A program made the translations under genes and the position numbers. 19,960 bases of DNA, from NCBI GenBank assembly GCA_035359995.1, contig DAORZT010000050.1:1-19960 (forward strand), written 5' to 3'. Positions 7,235 to 14,617 of the stretch are shown here, piece by piece (the stretch's first letter is position 1; each line of letters starts with the position of its first letter). A model generated the notes under the pieces. The model did no database searches. It was not told where the DNA came from and saw only the letters and a program-made list of their open reading frames with translations. Source of the stretch: JAKPCT01 sp029553165. GTDB taxonomy: Bacteria > Bacillota > UBA4882 > UBA8346.

Positions 7235-7660
7235 ATGTTAGATATCAATCAAATTAAGGCTTTGCTTCCCCATCGTTATCCGTTTTTATTGGTCGATCGG
7301 GTTTTGGAATTAGTACCAAATCAAAAGATCGTTGCTTTAAAAAACGTTAGTGTTAATGAGGATTTCTTTAATGGCCATTATCCTGTAAAGCCGGTAATGC
7401 CGGGAGTATTAATCATTGAGAGTATGGCACAGGCAGCCGGTTTGGTAATGTTAAACGAGGAGAATTGTAAAGGTAAAATCCCTTATTTTACAGGTATTGA
7501 TAATGCCAGATTCCGTAAGGCGGTTGTCCCTGGTGACCAGTTGATCTTGGAGATTGAAGTGGTTCGTTTTAAAGGGAATGTTGGTAAAGTAAAGGCTGTT
7601 GCTAAAGTTGATAATCAGATTGCTGCTGAAGCGGACTTGATGTTTATAATGGGAGAATAA
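7235..7660 (+). CDS. fabZ: 3-hydroxyacyl-[ACP] dehydratase FabZ
   Basis: A cytoplasmic hot-dog-fold enzyme that dehydrates 3-hydroxyacyl-ACP in fatty acid synthesis. It draws on the same 3-hydroxyacyl-ACP pool that LpxA and LpxD use, which is why it sits with lpx genes in many diderms. From ATG 7235 it has 141 residues. The N-terminal motif LLPHRYPFLLVDRV is typical, the catalytic histidine is H48 in GHYP, and the catalytic glutamate is E62 in PVMPGVLIIESMAQAAG. The ribosome binding site AGGAG (7222-7226) overlaps the lpxC stop codon and is 8 nt from ATG 7235, so the two genes are translationally close. Earlier GTG 7226 and ATG 7229 are too near that site. Confidence 0.96.
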   Translation: MLDINQIKALLPHRYPFLLVDRVLELVPNQKIVALKNVSVNEDFFNGHYPVKPVMPGVLIIESMAQAAGLVMLNEENCKGKIPYFTGIDNARFRKAVVPGDQLILEIEVVRFKGNVGKVKAVAKVDNQIAAEADLMFIMGE

Positions 7661-7853
7661 AAAATTAAAAAAATATAGAAAATAGTAGATTTTAATGGTT
7701 ATATTAGTTAAATGAGAGATATTGACGAAATATCCCCTAAATCGGCTTAAAATAGATGTCCGTTTACAAGGAAGACTACCGATAATAATAATGTTATTAT
7801 AATTACATATCCTATATTTATCTTTCATTTTTAAAAAAAGACAGGGGGCCTAG
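7661..7853 (+). other. AT-rich gap between fabZ and lpxA with small hairpins
   Basis: This 193-nt gap has no gene. It contains GATATT/AATATC (7718-7723/7729-7734) and an ATAATAA/TTATTAT repeat near 7783-7800. A TTGACG (7722-7727) lies 20 nt before TAAAAT (7748-7753), too far for a good sigma-A promoter. A lone TATAAT at 7798-7803 has no -35. No terminator is present, so lpxA is probably transcribed with lpxC and fabZ, with a possible weak internal promoter. Confidence 0.4.
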
Positions 7854-7856
7854 TTG

Positions 7857-8663
7857 ATGAAACTAGTTGAGTCAAAAGTAATTAATTTAAGAGAAGTTCA
7901 TGAAACAGCAATTGTACACCCTAATGCCAAGCTTGGACGAAATGTTGTAGTCGGCCCCTATGCTATTATCGGTGAAAACGTAGAAATTGGCGATAATTGT
8001 GTAATTGGTCCGCATGTAGTTATTGAGGGCTGGACAACTATTGGTCAAGGGAACCGTTTCTTTCATGGATGTTCAATTGGGTGTGAACCTCAAGATTTGA
8101 AATTTAGAGGTGAAAAGAGTTACCTCTTTATCGGAGATAATAATACGTTTAGAGAAAATGTAACAGTTAGCCGCGGTACTGAAGGTGGCGGTGGTGAGAC
8201 GAGAATAGGTAATAATAATTTATTTATGGCTTATTCCCACGTTGCTCACGATTGTCAATTGGGTAGCCACATCGTCATCGCTAACTGCACTGCTTTAGCG
8301 GGACACGTTACCGTTGAAGACCGTGCTGTTATTGGCGGAATGAGCGGAATTCATCAGTTTACTAAGATTGGTAAGATGGTTATGGTAGGAGCTTGTTCAA
8401 AAATTGTTAAAGATGTACCGCCTTTTGTGTTGGTTGATGGTAATCCTGCCAAAGTATCGGGGATTAATGTGGTTGGTCTGCGACGCAATGGAATTGATCC
8501 TCAAATTCGGGATGAGATTAAAAAGGCTTATCGGATTTTATACCGTTCTAGTCTTACTGTAAACCGGGCTATTGAACAGATGGAACAAGAGTTACAGGGT
8601 TGTGAAGAGATCGATCATTTTATCAGATTTTTGCGGAATGCTGAACGGGGCATCTTGAGATAA
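7857..8663 (+). CDS. lpxA: UDP-N-acetylglucosamine O-acyltransferase LpxA
   Basis: A cytoplasmic trimeric left-handed beta-helix enzyme that moves a 3-hydroxyacyl chain from ACP to UDP-GlcNAc, the first step of lipid A synthesis. It has 268 residues, close to the usual 262. Hexapeptide repeats ([LIV]G..x.) run through residues 20-190. Family hallmarks are all present: GCEPQDLKFRGE, the FRENVTVSRGT motif, the catalytic His131 in SHVAHDC, GGMSGIHQF, and the C-terminal helical part with KAYRILYRSS. The start is ATG 7857 after GGGGG at 7844-7848; TTG 7854 is an alternative. A strong terminator follows 40 nt after the stop. No lpxD or lpxB gene follows here. Confidence 0.96.
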   Translation: MKLVESKVINLREVHETAIVHPNAKLGRNVVVGPYAIIGENVEIGDNCVIGPHVVIEGWTTIGQGNRFFHGCSIGCEPQDLKFRGEKSYLFIGDNNTFRENVTVSRGTEGGGGETRIGNNNLFMAYSHVAHDCQLGSHIVIANCTALAGHVTVEDRAVIGGMSGIHQFTKIGKMVMVGACSKIVKDVPPFVLVDGNPAKVSGINVVGLRRNGIDPQIRDEIKKAYRILYRSSLTVNRAIEQMEQELQGCEEIDHFIRFLRNAERGILR

Positions 8664-8702
8664 AAATTATATGTCAAGATGATTTAAGCAATTAATGAAT
8701 AG

Positions 8703-8730
8703 GACTAGACGAAGCTGTCTAGTCTTTTTT
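8703..8730 (+). terminator. Rho-independent terminator after lpxA
   Basis: A perfect 8-bp stem GACTAGAC/GTCTAGTC (8703-8710 with 8717-8724) has a 6-nt loop and is followed by six T at 8725-8730. It splits the lipid A genes from the lpxI-lpt cluster at the transcript level. Confidence 0.9.
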
Positions 8731-8758
8731 ATCAGTGACTGGCTTGAGATATTATAAC
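8729..8758 (+). promoter_or_regulatory. Candidate sigma-A promoter for lpxI and the lpt genes
   Basis: TTATCA (8729-8734) and TATAAC (8753-8758) are 18 nt apart and match the consensus at four and five of six positions. The site lies directly after the lpxA terminator and 18 nt before lpxI, where a new promoter is needed. The match is moderate and the start site would be very close to the ribosome binding site. Confidence 0.4.
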
Positions 8759-8776
8759 AATTTTGAGGTGTAATCA

Positions 8777-9592
8777 ATGATGCCAAAGAAGAAAGTGGGT
8801 TTGATTGCCGGTAGAGGAAATTTGCCATTTGAAGTTGTTAAGGAGATAAAACAAAGAGGGTTTGAACCGGTAGTTGTAGGTCTTAGTGGTGAGGTGGAGC
8901 CAGAACTCTCAAAATTAATGTCATTATATGCTGAAATACCGGTAGGAAACCTCGAGAAAATGATCGCGTTTCTTTTGGAGAATCAAGTTAATGAATTGGT
9001 GTTTGCCGGCAAAGTAAGTAAAGAAGGGATCTTTAAAGGAGGTTTTGACGAGACACTCAGTCAGTTACTTAACAGATTGTCTCAAAAAAATGACGATGCA
9101 ATTTTAGGTGCGATTGTCGATGCTTTTGAGCAATCCAATATTAAGGTTGCCAAACAGACTGATTATTTAAAAAGTTTACTGGTCAAATCCGGAAGTTTGG
9201 CGGGTGAATTATCCGAAGCGGAGCTGGCAGATGTTAAGCTGGGTTTTAAGATGGCAAAAGCAAGTGGAGGTTTAGATATTGGGCAGAGTGTCGTGGTGAA
9301 GAACGGAGTAGTGTTGGCGGTTGAAGCGATTGAAGGCACTGACCAGGCTATAATTAGGGGTGGTTTATTAGGCGGAGCTAATTCGGTGGTTGTTAAAGTC
9401 AGTAAACCACATCAAGACGAGCGTTTTGATGTCCCTACAGTTGGAAAAACCACTTTGGAGTCGATGATTCAGGTTAAAGCTTCGGTATTAGCAATTGAAG
9501 CGGAGAAAACTTTAGTGACTCAAAAAGATGAGTTGTTGAAACTGGCAACTCAGAACAAGATTAAAATTGTTGCGGTTAATTTTGATGAATGA
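8777..9592 (+). CDS. lpxI: UDP-2,3-diacylglucosamine diphosphatase LpxI
   Basis: It hydrolyses UDP-2,3-diacylglucosamine to lipid X and UMP, the fourth step of lipid A synthesis, at the inner face of the cytoplasmic membrane. It stands in for LpxH of gamma-proteobacteria. The 271-residue length matches the family (DUF1009). Visible family motifs are GLIAGRGNLP (8-17), LVFAGKVSKEG (74-84), KNDDAILGAI (104-113), MAKASGGLDIGQSVVVKNG and, near the end, DERFDVPTVG (214-223) with the conserved Asp218 region. The start ATG 8777 has GAGGTG at 8764-8769; the second ATG at 8780 is a trivial alternative. LpxB, the next enzyme, is not in the window. A 105-nt gap before lptC has ATTTGAAGA repeats but no terminator. 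Confidence 0.95.
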   Translation: MMPKKKVGLIAGRGNLPFEVVKEIKQRGFEPVVVGLSGEVEPELSKLMSLYAEIPVGNLEKMIAFLLENQVNELVFAGKVSKEGIFKGGFDETLSQLLNRLSQKNDDAILGAIVDAFEQSNIKVAKQTDYLKSLLVKSGSLAGELSEAELADVKLGFKMAKASGGLDIGQSVVVKNGVVLAVEAIEGTDQAIIRGGLLGGANSVVVKVSKPHQDERFDVPTVGKTTLESMIQVKASVLAIEAEKTLVTQKDELLKLATQNKIKIVAVNFDE

Positions 9593-9697
9593 TCTTGAAT
9601 AGCAATACATTTTATTATTTGGAAATGATAAATAGAAGGATTTGAAGATCAATTTGAAGAATTTATGTAAAACATACATTTGTTTGAAGGAAAAAAG

Positions 9698-10249
9698 ATG
9701 CAGAAAAAACAATGGTTTATGATTTTGGGTTCAATCATAATTATTATTGTTCTGATAATGATAGGTTTTAGTGTTTTGAAGCCCGGGCATTTGGAGGATA
9801 GAACGGTTGTTGTTCCTAAAAATCAGGAAGAATTTATTGGAATTGAAGTTAAAATACCTGGAAAAGAGCCTAATCAGTTTTGGGAATTAAAAGTGGCCAA
9901 AATGACTGACTTGAATTATGAACAAGGATGCTTAACTAAGATTGAAGGTAAATATATTATTGATCAAGTACCACAATATTTTGTAAAAGCAGATTCAGGA
10001 ACGGTTTTGTGGAAGCAAAACATTATTACCTTAAGTGGTAACGTAGTTCTGAATACGATTGACGGTAAAAAAATAACAATGGAAACATTGCAGTGGGATT
10101 CTGACAACAATAATCTTAATGCGCAGGGTAAGGTTAGTTATGATGATGGTTCTTCAATTATTAACACTGAAAAAGTAAGTGCTGATTTGGATTTAAAAAA
10201 ACTAGTTTTTGCAGGGATGACCAATGTTAAAGTTCGAGGTAAAAAATAG
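9698..10249 (+). CDS. lptC: LptC-like LPS transport protein
   Basis: A bitopic inner-membrane protein that takes LPS from the LptBFG complex and passes it to LptA in the periplasm. It has 183 residues: a single membrane segment at about 6-26 (MILGSIIIIIVLIMIGF), then a beta-rich periplasmic domain. Its repeats look like 'ITLSGNVVLNTIDGKKITMETLQWD' split over several strands, the pattern of the LptC/OstA beta-jellyroll. Sequence conservation in this family is low, so the call rests on topology, the fold pattern and its position directly before lptA and lptB. The start is ATG 9698 with GAAGGA at 9686-9691; TTG 9680 is less likely. Its stop codon TAG is immediately followed by the lptA ATG. Confidence 0.85.
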   Translation: MQKKQWFMILGSIIIIIVLIMIGFSVLKPGHLEDRTVVVPKNQEEFIGIEVKIPGKEPNQFWELKVAKMTDLNYEQGCLTKIEGKYIIDQVPQYFVKADSGTVLWKQNIITLSGNVVLNTIDGKKITMETLQWDSDNNNLNAQGKVSYDDGSSIINTEKVSADLDLKKLVFAGMTNVKVRGKK

Positions 10250-10960
10250 ATGAGACGAAACTTATTACCAATTTTAAGTATTCTGCTCTGTTGGAGTCTT
10301 GCTTGGACCGCTAACGGTTTGGAGTTAGTAGCTCCTGGTGGCGGCGAAATGGATCTGCAAAAAAACATCGTCAAATATTATGGAACGGATTCTAAACCGG
10401 TAGAAGCAAGATGGAATGAGATGGTGCTTCAAACTTCCTATTTGGAGTATTATCGTGAACAAGAAATTATCAAAGGGAAAAATGGTGTTAATCTAGTCCA
10501 AAACCAACCGGAAAAACGAACTTTAAAAAGTTTGGAGGCTATGATTGATCTTCGTCGAGAATTTTTTACTGCAAGTCAAGATGTAATTTTAGCATTGCGT
10601 GACGATACAACAATTCAGAGTGGCTCAATGGAATGGGATCGGAAGAAGGACGAGGTAAAGTTTAATCTCAAACCAGTGATTCTTTATCAGCAATGGCGAA
10701 TTACAGGAGATTCAATTATTGGGAATCCTGATAAAGGACTGTTCACAGTATTTGGTCCGGTAGTTGCGACTAATGACGAGATAAAGATTAAAGCTGGGAA
10801 AGTAATCTTCAATCGGGAACTTGAACATTTGATTTTGAAAGAAGAACCAATTTTGATTAAAGGTGATAATCAATTAACGGCTACGGAAATTATTTATAAC
10901 TTAAAAACTGAGAAAGTTACGGCACAGGGAGTTGTCAAAACGAAAATAATCAAGGAATAA
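10250..10960 (+). CDS. lptA: LptA/OstA-like periplasmic LPS bridge protein
   Basis: A periplasmic protein expected to form the beta-jellyroll bridge that carries LPS from LptC to LptD. It has 236 residues with a clear signal peptide (about 1-23, basic MRRN then a hydrophobic core, ending near TANG). The mature part is a series of short strands with OstA-type phrases such as 'LEAMIDLRREFFTASQDVIL' and 'KGDNQLTATEIIYNLKTEKVTAQGVV'. It is somewhat longer than the 185 residues of the E. coli protein, so it may hold extra strands or two subdomains. It abuts lptC with no gap and lies 51 nt before lptB. Assignment as LptA rather than a second LptC-like protein rests on order and signal peptide. Confidence 0.82.
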   Translation: MRRNLLPILSILLCWSLAWTANGLELVAPGGGEMDLQKNIVKYYGTDSKPVEARWNEMVLQTSYLEYYREQEIIKGKNGVNLVQNQPEKRTLKSLEAMIDLRREFFTASQDVILALRDDTTIQSGSMEWDRKKDEVKFNLKPVILYQQWRITGDSIIGNPDKGLFTVFGPVVATNDEIKIKAGKVIFNRELEHLILKEEPILIKGDNQLTATEIIYNLKTEKVTAQGVVKTKIIKE

Positions 10961-10966
10961 AAGTAT

Positions 10967-10984
10967 GATGTAATAGATGTAATA
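10967..10984 (+). repeat. Short tandem repeat before lptB
   Basis: GATGTAATA occurs twice in tandem (10967-10975, 10976-10984) and is followed by a partial third copy (GATTA). It lies in the 51-nt lptA-lptB gap. No function is evident; it is 14 nt before the lptB ribosome binding site. Confidence 0.6.
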
Positions 10985-11011
10985 GATTACTGTACTTAGG
11001 AGCATTGATCA

Positions 11012-11731
11012 ATGTCAATAATAGCGCAGGGATTAGTTAAAGAGTATAACAAACGGCAGGTAGTTAAGGGAATTAATTTGGCTGTCAATCCCGGAGAGGT
11101 AGTTGGTTTACTGGGACCAAACGGTGCCGGTAAAACGACGACATTTTATATGATTGTGGGTTTGGAAAGATGCAATGCCGGTTCGATTTTTATTAACGGT
11201 AAAGATGTAACTTTACTTCCGATGCATCACCGGGCTAAATACGGCGTCAGCTATTTAGCGCAGGAACCTTCAGTGTTTCGAAAACTTTCAGTTGAAGACA
11301 ATATCAGATCGATTGTTGAATTGACTTCGCTGTCACGCGCGGAACAGAAACAACGGGTCGATCAGTTATTAGAAGAGTTTCGGTTGACCCATTTACGAAA
11401 AAGTATGGGATACATGTTGTCAGGTGGAGAACGCAGGCGGGTGGAGATTGCCAGGGCCTTGGCAGTAGCTCCTGACTTTATTTTATTGGATGAACCGTTT
11501 ACCGGTGTTGATCCAATTGCAATTGCGGATATTCAGGATATAATAAATCATTTGCGCTCTAAGGGTATGGGAATTCTGATCACGGATCATAGTGTCCGGG
11601 AAACTTTAGCAATCACCGATCGTGCTTATATTATGTATTCCGGGGAGGTATTAGTCTCAGGAACGGCAGATGAAATCGCTAATGATGAAAATGCACGCCG
11701 TTTTTATCTTGGTGAACGTTTTAGCATGTGA
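11012..11731 (+). CDS. lptB: LPS export ABC ATPase LptB
   Basis: The cytoplasmic ATPase that drives LPS extraction from the inner membrane. It has 239 residues, matching LptB. Walker A is GPNGAGKTT (35-43), the Q-loop glutamine is Q84, the signature is LSGGERRRVEIARAL (136-150), and Walker B gives ILLDEP with D160 and E161. The phrase FTGVDPIAIADIQDII after Walker B is typical of LptB, and the switch histidine is H193 in ITDHSVRETL. The start ATG 11012 has AGGAG at 10998-11002. The stop is 13 nt before the LptF/G gene. It is clearly a different ATPase family from the GlnQ-type one at 5485. Confidence 0.97.
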   Translation: MSIIAQGLVKEYNKRQVVKGINLAVNPGEVVGLLGPNGAGKTTTFYMIVGLERCNAGSIFINGKDVTLLPMHHRAKYGVSYLAQEPSVFRKLSVEDNIRSIVELTSLSRAEQKQRVDQLLEEFRLTHLRKSMGYMLSGGERRRVEIARALAVAPDFILLDEPFTGVDPIAIADIQDIINHLRSKGMGILITDHSVRETLAITDRAYIMYSGEVLVSGTADEIANDENARRFYLGERFSM

Positions 11732-11744
11732 CTGGGAGTAATAG

Positions 11745-12836
11745 ATGAAAATATTAAACAAATACACATTTCGAGAAATTATTGGCCCGTTCTTTTTTGG
11801 ATTGTTTGCCTTTACAAGCATGTTTATGGGCTTTATCTTAATTGATTTAATGCGGCAGACGGAGCAGTTAAGTTTTTCGATGATAAATATCTTATACTTG
11901 GTAGCACTGCGTTTTCCGGAATACGTTATGCAAGCATCTCCGATAGCGGTATTATTAGCAGTTTTATTAGGGTTAGGGAATTTAACAGGCCATAGCGAGA
12001 CGATTGCAATGCGTGCTGGAGGAATGAGTTATTACCAACTTGCATTGCCGGTAATTGTGTTGGGGCTGGTGATCAGCATCTCCGGGACATTAATGAATGA
12101 ATATGTGGTACCTCAAGCATTACGGACTTATACCAAGATGAAGGGTGAAGTGTTTCGTAATCAAAAATCAAGTGAAATCTATAATTTTAGTTATGATTTT
12201 AAAGATCATAATAATAAAATGAAAAAACGGATTTATGCAGTTAAATTTATACCACATCTTCAGGAGATGCACCAGGTTACGATTGAAGAGTTTGAGGAAG
12301 GTGTTTTAAACCGAATTATTTTAACTTCAACAATGTATTGGGATGGTTCCGGATGGTACTTCAGGAATGGAAATATCTTTCAGCTTAATTCCGATAATTT
12401 TGTTCCAATTAAAGTTGAAGAAGGATATATGAAATACGATTTGGATGTGACCCCGAAAGAGATCAAAAGTTTAAATGATGAACCTGATCGCCAAAGCATC
12501 TCAGAGTTGTATAATTATATTAAGAAGTTTCATCCAACTCCGTCGAAGGAGCGACGGCAATTACTGGTGGAACTGCATATGAAGTTTTCAGTGCCGTTTG
12601 CCAGTTTGATCTTTGCCGTACTGGGAACCCCTTTGGCGCTTAGGCCGCAACGGCGTTCAAATGCTGCCGGATTTGGTTTGTGTATTATCTTTATTCTACT
12701 ATGGTATGTTTTAATGGCCGTAGGAAATTATTTATCGCTAAATCATGATATTTTGCCGCCACTGATTGGAGCCTGGTTGCCTAATATCGTATTAGCAGGT
12801 TATGGGATCAATGTTTATATGAAGGTAAAATGTTAA
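11745..12836 (+). CDS. LptF/LptG-family LPS export permease
   Basis: An inner-membrane permease of the YjgP/YjgQ family that works with LptB. It has 363 residues: three N-terminal membrane segments (about 13-36, 50-78, 99-116), a periplasmic beta-jellyroll of about 150 residues, then three C-terminal segments (about 280-298, 308-328, 338-358). Family signatures include the MNEYVVP motif at 117-123 and the SVPFASLIFAVLGTPLALRP stretch. Proteobacteria use an LptF plus LptG pair; only one such gene is present here, so it may act as a homodimer or pair with one encoded elsewhere. I cannot tell F from G. GGGAG at 11733-11737 is 7 nt before ATG 11745. Confidence 0.93.
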   Translation: MKILNKYTFREIIGPFFFGLFAFTSMFMGFILIDLMRQTEQLSFSMINILYLVALRFPEYVMQASPIAVLLAVLLGLGNLTGHSETIAMRAGGMSYYQLALPVIVLGLVISISGTLMNEYVVPQALRTYTKMKGEVFRNQKSSEIYNFSYDFKDHNNKMKKRIYAVKFIPHLQEMHQVTIEEFEEGVLNRIILTSTMYWDGSGWYFRNGNIFQLNSDNFVPIKVEEGYMKYDLDVTPKEIKSLNDEPDRQSISELYNYIKKFHPTPSKERRQLLVELHMKFSVPFASLIFAVLGTPLALRPQRRSNAAGFGLCIIFILLWYVLMAVGNYLSLNHDILPPLIGAWLPNIVLAGYGINVYMKVKC

Positions 12837-12858
12837 AATGGTAAGATGGAGATAATGC

Positions 12859-14130
12859 ATGTATAGTTTTTTGGTGATTATTGTCACAATATTTTTTGGC
12901 GGTCTGCTAGCTTTTCTAGGAGACCGTGTTGGTATGAAGGTTGGGAAGAAGCGCCTGTCCATCTTTGGACTTCGTCCTAAGTATACCTCCATGATTATCA
13001 CTGTGTTGACCGGATTTTTTATTGCCGGATTGACATTGATGGTATTGATGTTAATGTCAGAATATGTTAGGACCGCGGTATTCAGATTAACGATTATCCA
13101 AGATGAATTGCAGAATGCGGTAAAACGAGTCGACACTTTAACGAAGCAAATTAATGAAAAAGAGGCCGAAATCAAAGAGAAAGACATCCAGATTGAACAG
13201 AAGATCGAAGAAATCTTAAATAAAGAGATCGAATATAATAAACTTCAAGCAGAACGGCAAAAGGTAGAGAAGGATTTAGAAGTTACCAGTAAACAATTGG
13301 TTGAGGCTAAAAGACAATTTAAGCAGGCCGAAGCAGCTTTAACGGTTACCAAAAATGAGCTGGAAATAAAACAAAATCGGGTGCTTACCTTAACAAGCCT
13401 GCGGGATGAGTTGGAAAGTCAAGTTACTAGTTTGAAGAGTCAGGAGGAGCGTTATCTTCAGGAGATCAAGCATCTGCAGAGTGAGAAAATTCGGATGGAA
13501 AATGAGATTGTCGACATCAGTTCCAAACCGATCCAGTTTATTGTTGGAGAAATCCTCGTTGACAAAGTGGTGAGTTCAACTGTAAATACTGAAACGGCTT
13601 TTAATAACATTATCCAACCAATCCTGCAGGAAGCAAATGAAATAGCAATGAAGCGGGGAGGAAGAATTCCCGGTAAGTCAAATTATGCTTTGCGGGTCTC
13701 TGAACGGAAAATTGCAGAAATTTGTGTTCAAATCACTGAGTTGAAGACCAAAGCGGTACTGCGGGTACTGGTTGAGAAGAATTCGGTCATCGGTGAGCCG
13801 GTTATTGTGACACTGGAATTATTACCCAATCAATTAATTTTTAAAAAAGGGGAAGTAATAACCGAAGCTGAAGTAACTGGAGATACTTTAGAATCAGATT
13901 TACGGAACCGAATGTTAATAATGCTTTTATTAGCTTATAATAAAGCGATTACCGAGGGTATTGTCCGTGACGGACATAACTTGGAGATGGTCCCGATTCA
14001 GGAAGTTGCGCGAATGATTAACGAGATCAAAGCGGATAAAGATTCCAAGTTTAAAATTTGTTTGATTGCTGATGAAGATATTTATCGGATTAACCAGCTT
14101 AAAGTCCATTTTGAACTGCGAAAGATCTAA
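12859..14130 (+). CDS. DUF3084 membrane coiled-coil protein
   Basis: The function is unknown. This 423-residue protein has two N-terminal membrane segments (about 2-20 and 46-67) joined by the DUF3084 signature, a GDR-VG-KVGKKRLS-FGLRPKYTS loop at 21-44. A long charged coiled coil follows (about 76-215), then a globular C-terminal domain of about 200 residues. The family is known from cyanobacteria and some diderm Bacillota, so an envelope role is reasonable inference. ATG 12859 has GGAG at 12848-12851. It lies 22 nt after the LPS permease gene and 20 nt before a RuvC/YqgF-like nuclease gene, a pairing I recall from other DUF3084 loci. Confidence 0.9.
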   Translation: MYSFLVIIVTIFFGGLLAFLGDRVGMKVGKKRLSIFGLRPKYTSMIITVLTGFFIAGLTLMVLMLMSEYVRTAVFRLTIIQDELQNAVKRVDTLTKQINEKEAEIKEKDIQIEQKIEEILNKEIEYNKLQAERQKVEKDLEVTSKQLVEAKRQFKQAEAALTVTKNELEIKQNRVLTLTSLRDELESQVTSLKSQEERYLQEIKHLQSEKIRMENEIVDISSKPIQFIVGEILVDKVVSSTVNTETAFNNIIQPILQEANEIAMKRGGRIPGKSNYALRVSERKIAEICVQITELKTKAVLRVLVEKNSVIGEPVIVTLELLPNQLIFKKGEVITEAEVTGDTLESDLRNRMLIMLLLAYNKAITEGIVRDGHNLEMVPIQEVARMINEIKADKDSKFKICLIADEDIYRINQLKVHFELRKI

Positions 14131-14156
14131 TTTCAGGTAGTGAAACGGAGATGAAG

Positions 14157-14558
14157 TTGATCGATTATCTAATTTTGGCAATTGATCCCGGCAACCAAAA
14201 GTGTGGAGTGGCAGTTGTCGGAAGAACCAGCAAGGTGCTGCAAAAACAGATTGTTGCTACCAGTGAATTGACTGTTAAAATAGAACAAATATTAGCAAAA
14301 TATGAAATCCAAAAAATAATAATCGGTGATCGTACCAAATCAAAAGCAATTAAAGAACTGTTGGTGCCGTTTAGCATCCCTCTTGTAGTTGTTAATGAAG
14401 ATTTTTCAAGTGTTGAAGGGAAAAGACGTTATTTGGAGGAAAACTCCAAATGGTGGCAGAAATTATTACCAATTGGGTTACGGGTGCCTGATAAGCCCTA
14501 TGATGATTATGTAGCGGTAATCCTAGCTGAACGTTATTTTAAAGACTATGATTATTAA
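14157..14558 (+). CDS. RuvC/YqgF-like RNase H-fold protein
   Basis: A small RNase H-fold protein of 133 residues from TTG 14157. It opens with ILAIDPGNQKCGVAVV, the first strand with the catalytic Asp of RuvC/YqgF proteins (D10). A central VVNEDFSS holds the expected Glu (E81). The C-terminal PYDDYVAVILAERYF holds the final acidic residues (D116, D117). All three catalytic positions appear intact, so nuclease activity is likely. The true YqgF of pre-16S rRNA processing is similar in size, but the neighbour DUF3084 suggests a distinct subfamily. ATG 14151 opens the frame but sits directly against GGAG at 14147-14150, whereas TTG 14157 has a 6-nt gap and is preferred. Confidence 0.85.
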   Translation: MIDYLILAIDPGNQKCGVAVVGRTSKVLQKQIVATSELTVKIEQILAKYEIQKIIIGDRTKSKAIKELLVPFSIPLVVVNEDFSSVEGKRRYLEENSKWWQKLLPIGLRVPDKPYDDYVAVILAERYFKDYDY

Positions 14559-14617
14559 GTTTAGCAAACAGGATGTAGGATAAGTTTAATTAATTTAAAA
14601 AGGGGAGGGTGAATACT

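Noticed and set aside
7722..7753. A sigma-A promoter before lpxA (TTGACG and TAAAAT).
   Set aside because: The boxes are 20 nt apart, outside the functional range, and no terminator upstream makes a new promoter necessary.
7451..7828. A 125-codon minus-strand frame across the fabZ end and the fabZ-lpxA gap.
   Set aside because: Its product is a low-complexity Ile/Asn/Phe/Tyr string typical of AT-rich noncoding DNA, and half of it is antisense to fabZ.
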